A stretch of DNA of 64,000 nucleotides, from assembly GCF_016801775.1 (NCBI RefSeq), contig NZ_CP069006.1, positions 56,731-120,730 of the forward strand, given 5' to 3'. Shown piece by piece: positions 46,739-55,956 of this stretch. Within the stretch, counting starts at the first letter, position 1; every line of letters begins with the position of its first letter. The DNA comes from Sulfitobacter mediterraneus (GTDB lineage: Bacteria; Pseudomonadota; Alphaproteobacteria; Rhodobacterales; Rhodobacteraceae). A program made the position numbers and the translations under genes. The notes under the pieces were generated by a model, which worked only from the letters and a program-made list of their open reading frames with translations, made no database searches and was not told the DNA's origin.

Positions 46739-47320
46739 ATGAGAAATCAACAAAAGCGGTCCATCCGCACGCAAGAAAAGATTATCGAGGCGTTCCGCGC
46801 CCTTGTGCTTGAACACGGCTATGACGGGACCACGACACAGATGGTGTTGGACCATTGCGGCTTAAGCAAAGGCGCAATGTATCATCAGTTCCGCAGCAAA
46901 TCTGACCTTATGGCGGCTCTTTATGAACGCGAAGCAACGGCAACGCTGGACGCCGCATGGGCGGTTTGTGCAAAGGATGAAGATCCACTGGCCAAGCTGT
47001 TCAGTTTCTATCTGGCCTGGGTCGAACAGGTGCGATCCCCTCCCGTAGCAAGGCTATTGTTTGAAATTGGGCCATTCGCCTTGGGCTATGAGGGCGCAAA
47101 GACCATCGAAGACCGGACAAGCGCGACCTATATTGAAGGGCTCCTTGAGACTGCCATGGAACAAAGTGCCATCCGGGCGGTGGATCTCAAGCTGCTGGCC
47201 GGAATGTTAAACGCGCTTGTTGGAGAGGCCGCTCTATACCATCACCGGACAGGCCGTGACACGGACGAAGACTTGTCGGTTATGCTGAAGGGCGCGCTGA
47301 AAGCGGTAAGAAAGGACTAA
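46739..47320 (+). CDS. TetR family transcriptional regulator
   Basis: This 193-residue regulator has the helix-turn-helix IIEAFRALVLEHGYDGTTTQ then LDHCGLSKGAMYHQFRSKSD and a C-terminal ligand-binding domain. The position suggests control of the divergent SnoaL-like gene. The following 283 bp (47321-47603) hold no gene that I can support. Confidence 0.85.
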   Translation: MRNQQKRSIRTQEKIIEAFRALVLEHGYDGTTTQMVLDHCGLSKGAMYHQFRSKSDLMAALYEREATATLDAAWAVCAKDEDPLAKLFSFYLAWVEQVRSPPVARLLFEIGPFALGYEGAKTIEDRTSATYIEGLLETAMEQSAIRAVDLKLLAGMLNALVGEAALYHHRTGRDTDEDLSVMLKGALKAVRKD

Positions 47321-47603
47321 TGTCGAACCACCAATCGTTTCGAGGCGTGATCACGTTGGGCGTTCCCGGCCACTGACCGATCACGCGTTGTTTCAGAAAT
47401 CAAGGTAAAGACCCATGGATGGGATGATTTCTGGGCCTTTTCTGTCTTCAACCGTCGAGCTGACTGAGGGCTGCGCGCACGACGCGCTTGCCCAGATCGA
47501 AACCGAAGAATATGAAAACCAAACCCGCAGACACCCGTTATGAAAGAGGGAGCCTTGGGGGGCAGGTCAGGCCAAACAGACCTTTCCTGCTGCAGTCGAT
47601 CTA

Positions 47604-47903
47604 TCAAGGTTCGGAATCGTGGCGCAGAATTTCAACCTGCATGGAGCCCCTGTCTGTCAGAACTTCTTTTTTGAATGCCTGCAAATGATCGGTTGCCACA
47701 TGGTGGCGCCAATCCGCATGGCTCGACCAGACTTCATAAATCAGGGTAACTGCCGCGTTCGTGGGATCGCGATATACTTCGTATCGCAAACAACCACTTT
47801 CCTGACGCGTGAGTGCGGCCAGTCGCTCAATCCGTTCGGCCACATATCCCTCATGACCGGAGTGAGCCGTAATGGTTGCAATGATGATACGTTTGTCTGT
47901 CAT
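47604..47903 (-). CDS. ABM-family putative quinol monooxygenase
   Basis: This 99-residue ferredoxin-like fold protein has IIIATITAHSGHEGYVAERI, GCLRYEVYRDPTNAAVTLIY and WSSHADWRHHVATDHLQAF, the marks of antibiotic biosynthesis monooxygenase/YgiN proteins. These oxidise quinols or aromatic compounds without metal. It overlaps the GMC oxidoreductase stop by ATGA and was part of its operon, which is now cut by IS6. Confidence 0.8.
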   Translation of the reverse strand: MTDKRIIIATITAHSGHEGYVAERIERLAALTRQESGCLRYEVYRDPTNAAVTLIYEVWSSHADWRHHVATDHLQAFKKEVLTDRGSMQVEILRHDSEP

Positions 47904-48422
47904 CTGGTATCTCCCCGGATCAGGTCAGCTGCTTTTTCCGCGATCATGATGACCGGAGATGCGGTGTTTCCCGAAGGAATCTTTGGCATGATCGAGGCAT
48001 CCACCACTCGCAACCCAGTGCAACCCAGAACCCGCAACTGAGAATCCACAACCGCCATCGGGTCGCTGCCCATCTTGCAGGTGCCAACGGGGTGAAATAT
48101 CGTGGTGGCAATATCACCCACGGCCTTAACGATTTGACTTTCGTCTTGGACCTGCGAACCGGGCAGTATCTCTTCGGGACTGAACGGCGAAAGCGCCCGG
48201 GCCGTCATGATTTCTCTGGCTTGCCTAATTGATCTCGCGGCGACGATCTTATCCCGCTGGGCAGAGAGATAATTCAAACGGATCTCCGGCTGCCTGTCGC
48301 TATTCGTAGTCGTAATGTGGCAATGGCCGACACTTTCCGGGCGCAAATTGCAGACCGACACGGTGATGGCAGGAAACGGGTGCAAGGGATCGCCAAGCCT
48401 GTCGGTTGAAAGCGGTTGAACA
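47900..48422 (-). pseudogene. GMC oxidoreductase C-terminal part, truncated by IS6
   Basis: The C-terminal 174 residues of a choline dehydrogenase-like GMC flavoprotein remain: TTIFHPVGTCKMGSDPMAVV with the active-site His, GLRVVDASIMPKIPSGNTAS and IMIAEKAADLIRG. The N-terminal FAD-binding half is lost exactly at the IS6 end at 48423. It is not found beyond the other IS end, so the truncation went with a deletion. Confidence 0.85.
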
Positions 48423-49230
48423 GGCATTGCCAACTTGTTTTGCCGAGTTTGCATTGATGTTCTTTCTCGCACTTCAGGCGGTCATCTCGAGAGCATAGTC
48501 TTTCTAAAGATGGAAAGCATCGGTGCGAGCGTGGCGGTAGGATTTGGTGGAGAGACGATATCGACGAGGGCGGAAGATGACATTGATTTGGTCATGATCT
48601 GCCAGAAACCTTTGCGCCTGGCGTGGCGATTTGAACCGCCCCATCAGCTTCTCGCGCTTTCTGGTTGGACGATGTGATCCTTCGATCCGATTATTCAGCC
48701 CCTTGTGCGCCCGGTGGTCAGCGCGCGGCGCAAGCGATTTGATTGGTTTGATATAACTGCGCAATTTGTCTGTTATCACAACACGCGGATCACCAAAACG
48801 GTCGACAATCCGCTGAACGAAGCGCCGAGCGGCCTTCGCATTTCGCTGCGATTGAACAAGGATTCCAGGACGTCCCCGTTGGCATCGATAGCCCGCCAAA
48901 GCCAGAATTTTCGTCCATTGATCGGGATCACGACCTCATCGAGATGCCACTGGTCGTTGGCGGCGGGCCGCTCCCGTTTCACGCACTTCGCGAAGTGTGA
49001 CCCGAACCGGTTCACCCATTTGCGAACCGTCTCGCGACTGACCGTCACACCCCGCTCCGACAATAGATCCTCGACATCGGCGGTGCTGAGGGCAAACCGG
49101 TGGTAGGCCCAAACAGCGTAGGAAATGACTCCACGTGGAAAACGGAAGCCCTTCAGGCGCGGCATGTCGGTCAGGATCTTCATGCAGGGCCTCTAGGCGA
49201 AGCGAAACATACAGACAAGTTGGCAATGCC
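48423..49230. mobile_element. IS6-family insertion sequence, 808 bp
   Basis: The element has 16-bp perfect terminal inverted repeats, GGCATTGCCAACTTGT at 48423-48438 and its complement at 49215-49230. Flanking 8-mers (gttgaaca and gctgaaac) are not identical, so there is no clean target duplication. IS6 elements move by replicative cointegrate formation and often leave adjacent deletions, which fits the cut GMC gene on one side. Confidence 0.88.
48504..49183 (-). pseudogene. IS6-family transposase with frameshift
   Basis: The first part (from 49183) reads LKGFRFPRGVISYAVWAYHR, VSRETVRKWVNRFG and WHLDEVVIPINGRKFWLWRA up to ANGDVLE. The second part continues in another frame as ILVQSQRNAKAARRFVQR, VITDKLRSYIKP, HKGLNNRIEGSHRPTRKRE and GRFKSPRQAQRFL. 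One base is missing near 48863. The catalytic DDE set is complete if the frames are joined. A programmed frameshift is not usual for IS6, so the copy is probably dead. Confidence 0.85.
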
Positions 49231-49300
49231 GCTGAAACTTTGCCGGGCTGCATTACGTGTTTCCCTCAGATGCCATCAACCGACCAGAGGAATTAACCTG

Positions 49301-50119
49301 ATGCCGTTTCGTACCGCTCTTTCAACGCTTTTCATTTGTCTCACACTTGGCACCGCGCAGGCACATGAAGTCTGGATCGAACCTTTGAAATGGGAGATTG
49401 ACACAGGGGATGTGCTGATGGCGCACCGGATCAATGGCGAGGACTTCAAGGGCAGCAAGCTGATCTGGAACCCGCAATCTACCGTCTTGGCCGAAAAACG
49501 GCTGGGCGGACAGATAACACCTCTGGAAGGGCGTACCGGAAATAAACCGGCGTTTCGTGTTCCGACATCAGACGAGGGGCTGCTGACCTTGATCTACCAA
49601 TCCACTCACAGCACGATCACCTATCGCGACTATGCCAAGTTTGCCCGCTTCGTGACATCCAAAGGCTGGAAGGAGACGCTTGAATCCCATTCGGCGCGAA
49701 AGTTGCCAGAGACACCGATCAAGGAGGCTTATGTGCGCTTTGCCAAGGCGCTGGTGGCTGTTGGGGATGGTGCCGGCGAGGATACGGCCCGTGGGATGGA
49801 ACTGGAATTGGTCGCGCTCGACAACCCCTATACAGAGGTGGGAACGGAACTGCGGTTCCAGCTGCTCTATCGCGATGCGCCTTTGGCGGGCAATAAGATC
49901 ACCGTTTTTACTGGCGACGATGCTGGTCAAGTCAGCGATTTTAATCTGACCACCGATGCCGATGGCCGTGTGTCCTTCACCCCCGAGCCCGGTGTCGCCT
50001 ACTTGATTGACAGCGTTCTGCTGCGAGAGCCCGCTCGCGAGTTGGTAATTGAAACGAAAGGCGCTGTCTGGGAATCGCTTTGGGCGTCTCTGACCTTTCG
50101 CGCCCCTGATATTCAGTAA
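49301..50119 (+). CDS. Exported DUF4198 domain protein
   Basis: This protein of 272 residues has a clear signal peptide cleaved at AQA|HEVWIEP, leaving an N-terminal His that could bind metal. The DUF4198 layout follows: GDVLMAHRINGEDFKGSKL, an outer Ig-like region, and FTPEPGVAYLIDSVLLRE. Related proteins are linked with nickel or cobalt uptake, or with surface carbohydrate. The start at 49301 has GAGGA upstream. The stop overlaps the convergent gspD end by seven bases. Confidence 0.8.
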   Translation: MPFRTALSTLFICLTLGTAQAHEVWIEPLKWEIDTGDVLMAHRINGEDFKGSKLIWNPQSTVLAEKRLGGQITPLEGRTGNKPAFRVPTSDEGLLTLIYQSTHSTITYRDYAKFARFVTSKGWKETLESHSARKLPETPIKEAYVRFAKALVAVGDGAGEDTARGMELELVALDNPYTEVGTELRFQLLYRDAPLAGNKITVFTGDDAGQVSDFNLTTDADGRVSFTPEPGVAYLIDSVLLREPARELVIETKGAVWESLWASLTFRAPDIQ

Positions 50120-52035
50120 AGTCCGTTGATCTCAAGCGGCAGGCGGTTGACCTTGCGCTCTCTGAGCAGACTGCGCGGGGGTTCTGCCGCGTCGGCCTTG
50201 CGCAAGCGTCGAAACTGTCGCTGCGCAACCGCCTTAGCCTTGTGCTGACTGTCTATGACCGTGGGCCGGAGGAACACGAACAGGGTGCGCCGTGTCTGAT
50301 CCTTGGAGCGCGATCGGAATAGTCCGCCGATCACAGGAACATCGCCCAGCCCCGGCACCTTGCCCTGCACCGCACGGTTGTCATCGGTGATCAGCCCACC
50401 CAGCACTATCGTGCCGCCGTCCTGCGCTTGTACGGTTGTCTCGATGACGCGGCGGTTGGTGATCAAGTCCGCCGCCCCTTCGACATTGGCATTCACAAGG
50501 CTCGATACCTCTTGTGCGATGTCCAGCCTGACAACGCCGTTCTTGGTCACGCGCGGCAACACCTGCATGGTGATGCCCACGTCGCGCCGCTCGATCGTCG
50601 TGAAGGGGGTGGCGGTGTTGCCATCGGTTGCGAAAGAACCGGTGCGGAAAGGCACGTTTTGCCCCACCACGATGGTCGCAGGCTTGTTATCTGTGGTGGT
50701 GATCGACGGGGTCGACAGAAGATTCGCCTGGGTCGATTGTGACAGCGCCTGCACAAGTATACCGAAGTTATCGACAGAACCGCCCAGGGTCAGGCCACTG
50801 GCCAGGCCAGAGGCCTGATTGACGCCAAGCGCCGCTAGCACATTGCCAAGTGACGCGCCTCCGTTGGAGAAATTGGTCGCGGCGATCCCGCCGGACGGCA
50901 TCTGATCGGCCAATCCCAGTTGCACGCCCAGCCGTTCCGCTACCTCGCCGGAGACCTCGACAATGGCGGCCTCAATCATCACCTGTCTTGGGCGCTGATC
51001 CAGTGCTGCAATCAGGCTTGAGGCTTCTTTGATCTGGATGTCGGTTCCCCGGATCACGATGGAGTTCGTTTCCGTTGAGGCCTGAACGGCAACCTCCGGC
51101 GCAGGGCCGTTCACGGTTGGGCTTGTGTCCTCCACATCCGCCGCCACAGGGTTGGTGATGTCCGTGCCACCTTGCAACGTCTTGGCGACAATATCGGCCA
51201 CCACTTCGGCATCTGCAAATTGCAGGGCGTAGATATGGGTGCGCTTGCGTTCCTGCGGTGAGGTGCGGGGGGCGACGTCAAGATCACGCGCCAACTGACG
51301 TATCTGACTGATGTCACGCTCGTTGCCGCGCACAAGGAGCAGGTTTGAGGCCGCATCGACCGAGATGCGCGCGCCCGTGCCAGAAGTTCCCAGCACTTCG
51401 GCCATCGCCTGCGCGACAGCGGTGGCATCCGCAAAGGCAAAGCGGATGACCTCTGTCCGTTCTTCTTCGGGCAGATCGAAAGTGCGGGCAATATTGACGA
51501 TGCGATCCACATTGGCCTGCGTATCCGTGATGATGATGGCGTTTGGATCGCTCAATGCCTCGATAAACCCTGTCTGCGCCACCAGCGGGCGCAGGACGCG
51601 AACGGCTTCTGCAGAGGGCAGACGGTCAAGCGGCACCAGCTTGGTGATCACATCCTGATCCCCTGCCCGCTCACCGGGCGGCGTCGTCCCGGCCTTGGCC
51701 ACGGATTCCGCCTCCGGCACAATTTCCCAAATGACGCCAGCTTCAACCGCCACAAAACCACGCACGCGCAACATCGACTGGAACAAAGACCACACACCCG
51801 CCTGCGTCAACGGCTTGGCAGAAATGACGCTAACGTTGCCTGACAGACCCGGATTGATCACCAGCGTGCGCTCGGTAATCTCGGAGACCTGTTCGGCCAG
51901 CACCGCAATGGCGGCATTGCGTAGATTGATGGTAAACGCCGGATTGCTGTCATCAAGCGCATTGTCCTGCGCGTGCGACAAGCTCGCAACGGACAGAAAC
52001 AGGAGGCCAAGTGCCAGACTGAAAAGTGTGCGCAT
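50113..52035 (-). CDS. gspD: Type II secretion secretin GspD
   Basis: This secretin of 640 residues has a signal peptide (RTLFSLALGLLFLSVASLSHA), N0/N1-N3 domains with repeated DTQANVDRIVNIARTFDLP-type segments, and the secretin core VPVIGGLFRSRSKDQTRRTL near the end. It forms the outer membrane channel. The start at 52035 is preceded by AAGGGGAG. It is the last gene of the minus-strand gspGHICD operon. Confidence 0.92.
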   Translation of the reverse strand: MRTLFSLALGLLFLSVASLSHAQDNALDDSNPAFTINLRNAAIAVLAEQVSEITERTLVINPGLSGNVSVISAKPLTQAGVWSLFQSMLRVRGFVAVEAGVIWEIVPEAESVAKAGTTPPGERAGDQDVITKLVPLDRLPSAEAVRVLRPLVAQTGFIEALSDPNAIIITDTQANVDRIVNIARTFDLPEEERTEVIRFAFADATAVAQAMAEVLGTSGTGARISVDAASNLLLVRGNERDISQIRQLARDLDVAPRTSPQERKRTHIYALQFADAEVVADIVAKTLQGGTDITNPVAADVEDTSPTVNGPAPEVAVQASTETNSIVIRGTDIQIKEASSLIAALDQRPRQVMIEAAIVEVSGEVAERLGVQLGLADQMPSGGIAATNFSNGGASLGNVLAALGVNQASGLASGLTLGGSVDNFGILVQALSQSTQANLLSTPSITTTDNKPATIVVGQNVPFRTGSFATDGNTATPFTTIERRDVGITMQVLPRVTKNGVVRLDIAQEVSSLVNANVEGAADLITNRRVIETTVQAQDGGTIVLGGLITDDNRAVQGKVPGLGDVPVIGGLFRSRSKDQTRRTLFVFLRPTVIDSQHKAKAVAQRQFRRLRKADAAEPPRSLLRERKVNRLPLEINGLY

Positions 52036-52055
52036 GCGGTCCGCTCCCCTTCTCA

Positions 52056-52937
52056 CTACCTCAGAGGGAAGGTCAGCAACAGCGCCCGCCCGTCCCGCTC
52101 CACTTCAACCCGTGCGATCCCCGCGGCCGCCACCTCATCATAAAGCAAACGGTCGCGGTCCAAATCGCCAAGAGTCTGACCGTTAAGTCGCGTTACCACA
52201 TCGCCAGGACGCAGCCCAGCTAAAACAACGCCAAGATTGGGATCAGGTTTGATCCTGTAACCATTTTCCACCAGTTCCACACCGACTGTGTCCATCGCCG
52301 CCTGCGGGTTCTCCGTGATCCGGTCCCGCCAGTAGTTGATATATTCCTCGGTGGTCTCGGGCGACGGTGCCTCGCGCAGGTCGATGGAACCCTTTCCCGG
52401 AACGATGGCCGCTGCCAGCCGGGCAAAGGGGTCGGCAGTGTCGCTGTCCGGGCCTTTCGAAATTTGCGGTTCAGCGCTTGGATCATTGCCCTCGATCCCG
52501 TCAAAACCCACGATCACCAGTGCCTCACCGGATCTGAGCGTCACCGTATCCGTGTTGATTGCGACCAGTTCCGCTGACGCAACACGATCGCTCAACCGAA
52601 AAACGGAGGTCTGTCCGCTAACCTGCAGAAAAGCGCGGGAGGCTTCGGGATCCGGATCCACCAGAACACCGCGCAGGACAACGTCCAGTTGCTGCGCCAT
52701 CGGGGTGGGTGCTTCAGCCACGATTGCGGATCGCCCGAAGGGCGCCAAGGCGATGATCACACCGGTTTCACTGGGGGCATTGTCGCGTGGTTCGCGCGCT
52801 AGCTTAGGGAGAGGCTCCGGCATCACCGCCGTATGCCCCTGTGCGTGCCAGATCAGTCGCGTGCCGGCGAAGACTAGCGAAGCAACCAGGCCCAGCACCG
52901 CCACCAAAGTGAACATCCAAAGCCGCCCCGCCGTCAT
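52056..52937 (-). CDS. gspC: Type II secretion protein GspC
   Basis: This 293-residue inner-membrane protein has an N-terminal membrane helix (FTLVAVLGLVASLVFAG), an HR domain (VVLRGVLVDPDPEASRAFLQ) and a C-terminal PDZ-like domain with VVLAGLRPGDVVTRLNGQTL. It links the inner membrane platform with GspD. It overlaps gspI by ATGA. Confidence 0.88.
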   Translation of the reverse strand: MTAGRLWMFTLVAVLGLVASLVFAGTRLIWHAQGHTAVMPEPLPKLAREPRDNAPSETGVIIALAPFGRSAIVAEAPTPMAQQLDVVLRGVLVDPDPEASRAFLQVSGQTSVFRLSDRVASAELVAINTDTVTLRSGEALVIVGFDGIEGNDPSAEPQISKGPDSDTADPFARLAAAIVPGKGSIDLREAPSPETTEEYINYWRDRITENPQAAMDTVGVELVENGYRIKPDPNLGVVLAGLRPGDVVTRLNGQTLGDLDRDRLLYDEVAAAGIARVEVERDGRALLLTFPLR

Positions 52938-53311
52938 TGTGACCCTCCTGTCAAAGCGGTGTACCCGGTGAGCGAAACGAGTTCCGCATCCGGCCCTTGC
53001 GCCGCATCCGCGACGCGCAGCGTCACAGCGCTCAGCCCGGTTTCCGGCAAGGCCCGCGCCTCAATCCGCACGGCCCAGTCGACGCCCATGGCCGACCGCC
53101 AGCGCGGGGCCACATCTAGCCCCAGCGATGTTGCCGCCAAAGCATTTTCGGCAACCCATCTCGCTACGATCCGATCCGCCAACTGCCCGGATGCGCGGGC
53201 GTGACGTTCCACCGCCGTAAGCAGTGTCATCGACCCCACAGCCAGCACAGTAAGTGCCACCAGCGTCTCGATCAGGGTGAACCCCGCATCTGGCTGCCGG
53301 GTATCAATCAT
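52934..53311 (-). CDS. gspI: Minor pseudopilin GspI
   Basis: This 125-residue pseudopilin has the prepilin cleavage site DAG|FTLIETLVALTVLAVG with Glu at +5. The short length and VAENALAATSLG follow GspI. It forms the pilus tip complex with GspJ and GspK, which are encoded elsewhere in the cluster on the plus strand. Confidence 0.87.
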   Translation of the reverse strand: MIDTRQPDAGFTLIETLVALTVLAVGSMTLLTAVERHARASGQLADRIVARWVAENALAATSLGLDVAPRWRSAMGVDWAVRIEARALPETGLSAVTLRVADAAQGPDAELVSLTGYTALTGGSQ

Positions 53312-53757
53312 GGCGACACACTTGCACGGGCACCGTCAAACCGAACGCTGCGCTGGCTTGTGCCCGTGCCCAGCCGCAACAGGGTTACTCGCCCGGTTTC
53401 CGATATCCCATCGGGGGTAATCAAAACCTCACCGGCGCGGCTTCCATTGGCGTCACTTAGGCTGAACTCTATCTGTTTCCGGTCGCCGGCGGCCTCCCAG
53501 CGTTCGCCGTCCCACACCTCAAATCCATAGCCATCCGATCCCCAGTCCAGGCGCATGTAGCGGGCCGCAATTAGACTGCGCTCCGCTGCGAGGTTAAGGC
53601 GGCTTTGTAACAGTTCAGCCTCTTGTGCAATCCCGCGCGATGGTGCGCGGCCCGGCAATGCCAAGGTCACGACACCCGCGCTTATTCCGATGATCACCAA
53701 AACAGCCAGTATTTCGATCAGCGTCACACCGGCATCAGGTATCCGGCGATCAGCCAT
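53308..53757 (-). CDS. gspH: Minor pseudopilin GspH
   Basis: This protein of 149 residues has the cleavage site DAG|VTLIEILAVLVIIG and, after it, LQSRLNLAAERSLIAARYM and VWDGERWEAAGDRK, the pattern of GspH. The start at 53757 overlaps the gspG end by eight bases. The upstream in-frame extension is rejected, being inside gspG. Confidence 0.87.
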   Translation of the reverse strand: MADRRIPDAGVTLIEILAVLVIIGISAGVVTLALPGRAPSRGIAQEAELLQSRLNLAAERSLIAARYMRLDWGSDGYGFEVWDGERWEAAGDRKQIEFSLSDANGSRAGEVLITPDGISETGRVTLLRLGTGTSQRSVRFDGARASVSP

Positions 53758-54241
53758 TGCCGGACTGATCGGTGCCATGCACAATGTCTGCATTCACGCC
53801 CTCTCCCCCCGGTTGCCCATCGGCACCCAGGGTAATCAGATCAAACGGCCCCGTTTGCCCCGGCGAGCGATAGACATAGGCCGCCCCCCAAGGGTCTTGC
53901 GGCATGACACTCAGATAGCCACCGCTTGCCCAGCTCACCGGCTCGGGCGGCACGGTTGGCCGTTCGACCAATGCGGCCAGCCCCTGCGCTGTTGTGGGAT
54001 AGGTCCGGTTGTCCAAACGGTATATTTCCAGCGCTCCGGAAATCGTTTTCAAGTCGGTCTTGGCCACTGTCACCCGCGCCTCATCAGGGCGGCCTATCAC
54101 GTTGGGCACGACCATCGCCGCGACGACCGCAATGATCACCAGCACCACCATCATTTCGATCAACGTAACGCCCGCCTCACCGTCGCGACAGGCGGGGCGC
54201 TGTCGACGGCGGCAACAGTGGCGCAATTTTTCTAACTTCAT
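53750..54241 (-). CDS. gspG: Major pseudopilin GspG
   Basis: This 163-residue major pseudopilin has the cleavage site GEAG|VTLIEMMVVLVIIA after a leader of 23 residues that is rich in Arg and Cys. The GspG signature NRTYPTTAQGLAALV, the WASGGYLSVMPQDPWG loop and the calcium-loop end LGADGQPGGEGVNADI are seen. First gene of the minus-strand operon; divergent from gspL with 72 bp between. Confidence 0.92.
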   Translation of the reverse strand: MKLEKLRHCCRRRQRPACRDGEAGVTLIEMMVVLVIIAVVAAMVVPNVIGRPDEARVTVAKTDLKTISGALEIYRLDNRTYPTTAQGLAALVERPTVPPEPVSWASGGYLSVMPQDPWGAAYVYRSPGQTGPFDLITLGADGQPGGEGVNADIVHGTDQSGNG

Positions 54242-54313
54242 GAAACTCTACTCCTGTTCGGTCCGTGCATTTTGTGTGACCATTAACACAGCAGGAGACT
54301 ACCGCACCCGAGA

Positions 54314-55501
54314 TTGACCCAAATCAAGCCGCAAGACAAGCCCGTGATCCAGAAAAAAACTGTCTTAAATCAAAATAATAGCCCCGGTAATGCCCCGTCG
54401 CAACCGGGGTCCGAAGACGTGAAGAAAGACGGGTTAAACAGCTCTGTTCCAATGATCTGGGCTGAGGTTGAGATACTGGTTCCGGGCGAACAGGCTGCAG
54501 GCATGGCCGTGATTCGCGCAGAACATACAGCGTTTCACGTCGTCGCGCTGCCTGTACGCGGAGCCGCCAGAAAGGCAGCCGCCCTGCCCTACGCACTCGA
54601 AGGCGAGATCGGGAGCGCGCTTGAAACAACCCATGTGGCCTATTGCGGTACAGCAGGAACAGCGGGAGAAACACTAGCTACAGTGGTCAGCGCAGAGGTT
54701 ATGAGGCAAGCCATAGCCGAACGCCCCGACCAGCCCATCATCGCCGAAGTTACATTGCTGTCGCGACCTGAGCCCGGCCCGGATGGTTCCGCACGCTGGC
54801 GGTGCCTGAATGATGGCAACCGTGTGTTGGTGCGTGCTTCGGACGGGACAGGCTTTGCCGCTCGGGCGGACGTGCTGGTGACGCTTTGGCACTTGGCCGG
54901 TCAACCACCGGTGGAGAACTACGGCACCCCGCTGCTCAATGGCATCACCGCACAGCACGACCCCGACACCGCCCCACCGCTCAGCGATCCGGGCCAGAGG
55001 CCTGATCTGCGACAAGAGCGCTTTCGGCCCGACCGCAATCTTGGCCGGCCCATGAAATGGCTCGCTGCGGCCTGTGTGTTGGCGGCTGCGGGACATCTCG
55101 GGATCGCCGCCGCCGATGCGCGTGCGCAAAGGCAGATGGCAGACGAATTGCGCACCCTCGCGCAAACTGCCCTTGCTCGGCATCTTCCTGGTGCCTCCGC
55201 CGAGACCGCGCCCGCCCTGCTGCATCGCCAACTTGCCTCGCTGAACCGGGTTGAGCCGGGATCGGGTTTTCTGTCCCTGATGAACGGGGTCTCCACTGCG
55301 CTATCCAAACTTCCAGATACGGTACAGTTCCGGCAACTGTCATGGGCGGATGACACATTGCGCCTGACGCTGGAGGCTCCGAACCTGGAGTCGCTTCAGC
55401 GAGCGGAGGTCGCCATACTCGAAGCAGGGTTGCGTGTTTCCACCGGATCGGCCATGGCTGAAGGGGGATCGGCCCGCGCTGACCTCACGGTGCGACCATG
55501 A
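54314..55501 (+). CDS. gspL: Type II secretion protein GspL
   Basis: This protein of about 395 residues has an actin-like cytoplasmic domain (AEVEILVPGEQ, ALPYALEGEIGSALE), one membrane helix near WLAAACVLAAAGHLGIAAA and a C-terminal ferredoxin-like part. It connects the GspE ATPase with the platform. The start is uncertain: TTG at 54314 gives the longest frame, with an AGGAGA rather far upstream, and the first 40 residues are poor in domain features. Confidence 0.85.
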   Translation: MTQIKPQDKPVIQKKTVLNQNNSPGNAPSQPGSEDVKKDGLNSSVPMIWAEVEILVPGEQAAGMAVIRAEHTAFHVVALPVRGAARKAAALPYALEGEIGSALETTHVAYCGTAGTAGETLATVVSAEVMRQAIAERPDQPIIAEVTLLSRPEPGPDGSARWRCLNDGNRVLVRASDGTGFAARADVLVTLWHLAGQPPVENYGTPLLNGITAQHDPDTAPPLSDPGQRPDLRQERFRPDRNLGRPMKWLAAACVLAAAGHLGIAAADARAQRQMADELRTLAQTALARHLPGASAETAPALLHRQLASLNRVEPGSGFLSLMNGVSTALSKLPDTVQFRQLSWADDTLRLTLEAPNLESLQRAEVAILEAGLRVSTGSAMAEGGSARADLTVRP

Positions 55502-55956
55502 AAGTGCTGGCAAGGCTGACCGTTCGGGAACGGGTCCTGATGATTGGCGGCGCGGCGCTGTTGCTGGTGCCGGCGGCCTGGTTCTACCTCTGGCAACCCA
55601 TTGCGGAAATGCAAGGCACACAAGAGGCGCGTATCGCACGGTATCTCGCATTGATTGATCTGGCCCGCGACGCGGAGCTGGCCCCGCTGGCACAAACCAA
55701 AACGGAAGCCCGCAGCACGCCCCTTGCCCAACGCGTCACGCAGAGCAGTGAGACCGCCGGCATCCCCCTCGCGCGGCTTGACCCGGATGGGCGCCGCCTG
55801 CGCGTCACCGTGGCCGAAGCCCCTTACGCGGATCTCATCGCATGGATTGCAGCACTCGAAACGCAATCTGGGGTCCGCGCGTTGTCGGTGGAGGTGTCGC
55901 GCCTCACGGCCCCCGGCACCGTTTCGCTGCGTATCACGTTGGAGGATGCCACATGA
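55498..55956 (+). CDS. gspM: Type II secretion protein GspM
   Basis: This 152-residue protein has a short cytoplasmic start (LTVRERVLMIGG), one membrane helix (AALLLVPAAWFYLW) and a periplasmic ferredoxin-like part ending SLRITLEDAT. It overlaps gspL and gspE by ATGA each. This is the normal order L-M next to E-F. Confidence 0.85.
   Translation: MKVLARLTVRERVLMIGGAALLLVPAAWFYLWQPIAEMQGTQEARIARYLALIDLARDAELAPLAQTKTEARSTPLAQRVTQSSETAGIPLARLDPDGRRLRVTVAEAPYADLIAWIAALETQSGVRALSVEVSRLTAPGTVSLRITLEDAT

Noticed and set aside
47321..47603. Possible small genes in the gap after the TetR gene
   Set aside because: Frames are short, basic and lack ribosome sites; only an 8-bp GCGTGATC/GATCACGC inverted repeat was noticed.
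48415..49238. 8-bp target duplication around the IS6 element
   Set aside because: The flanks gttgaaca and gctgaaac only partly agree; not counted as a duplication.
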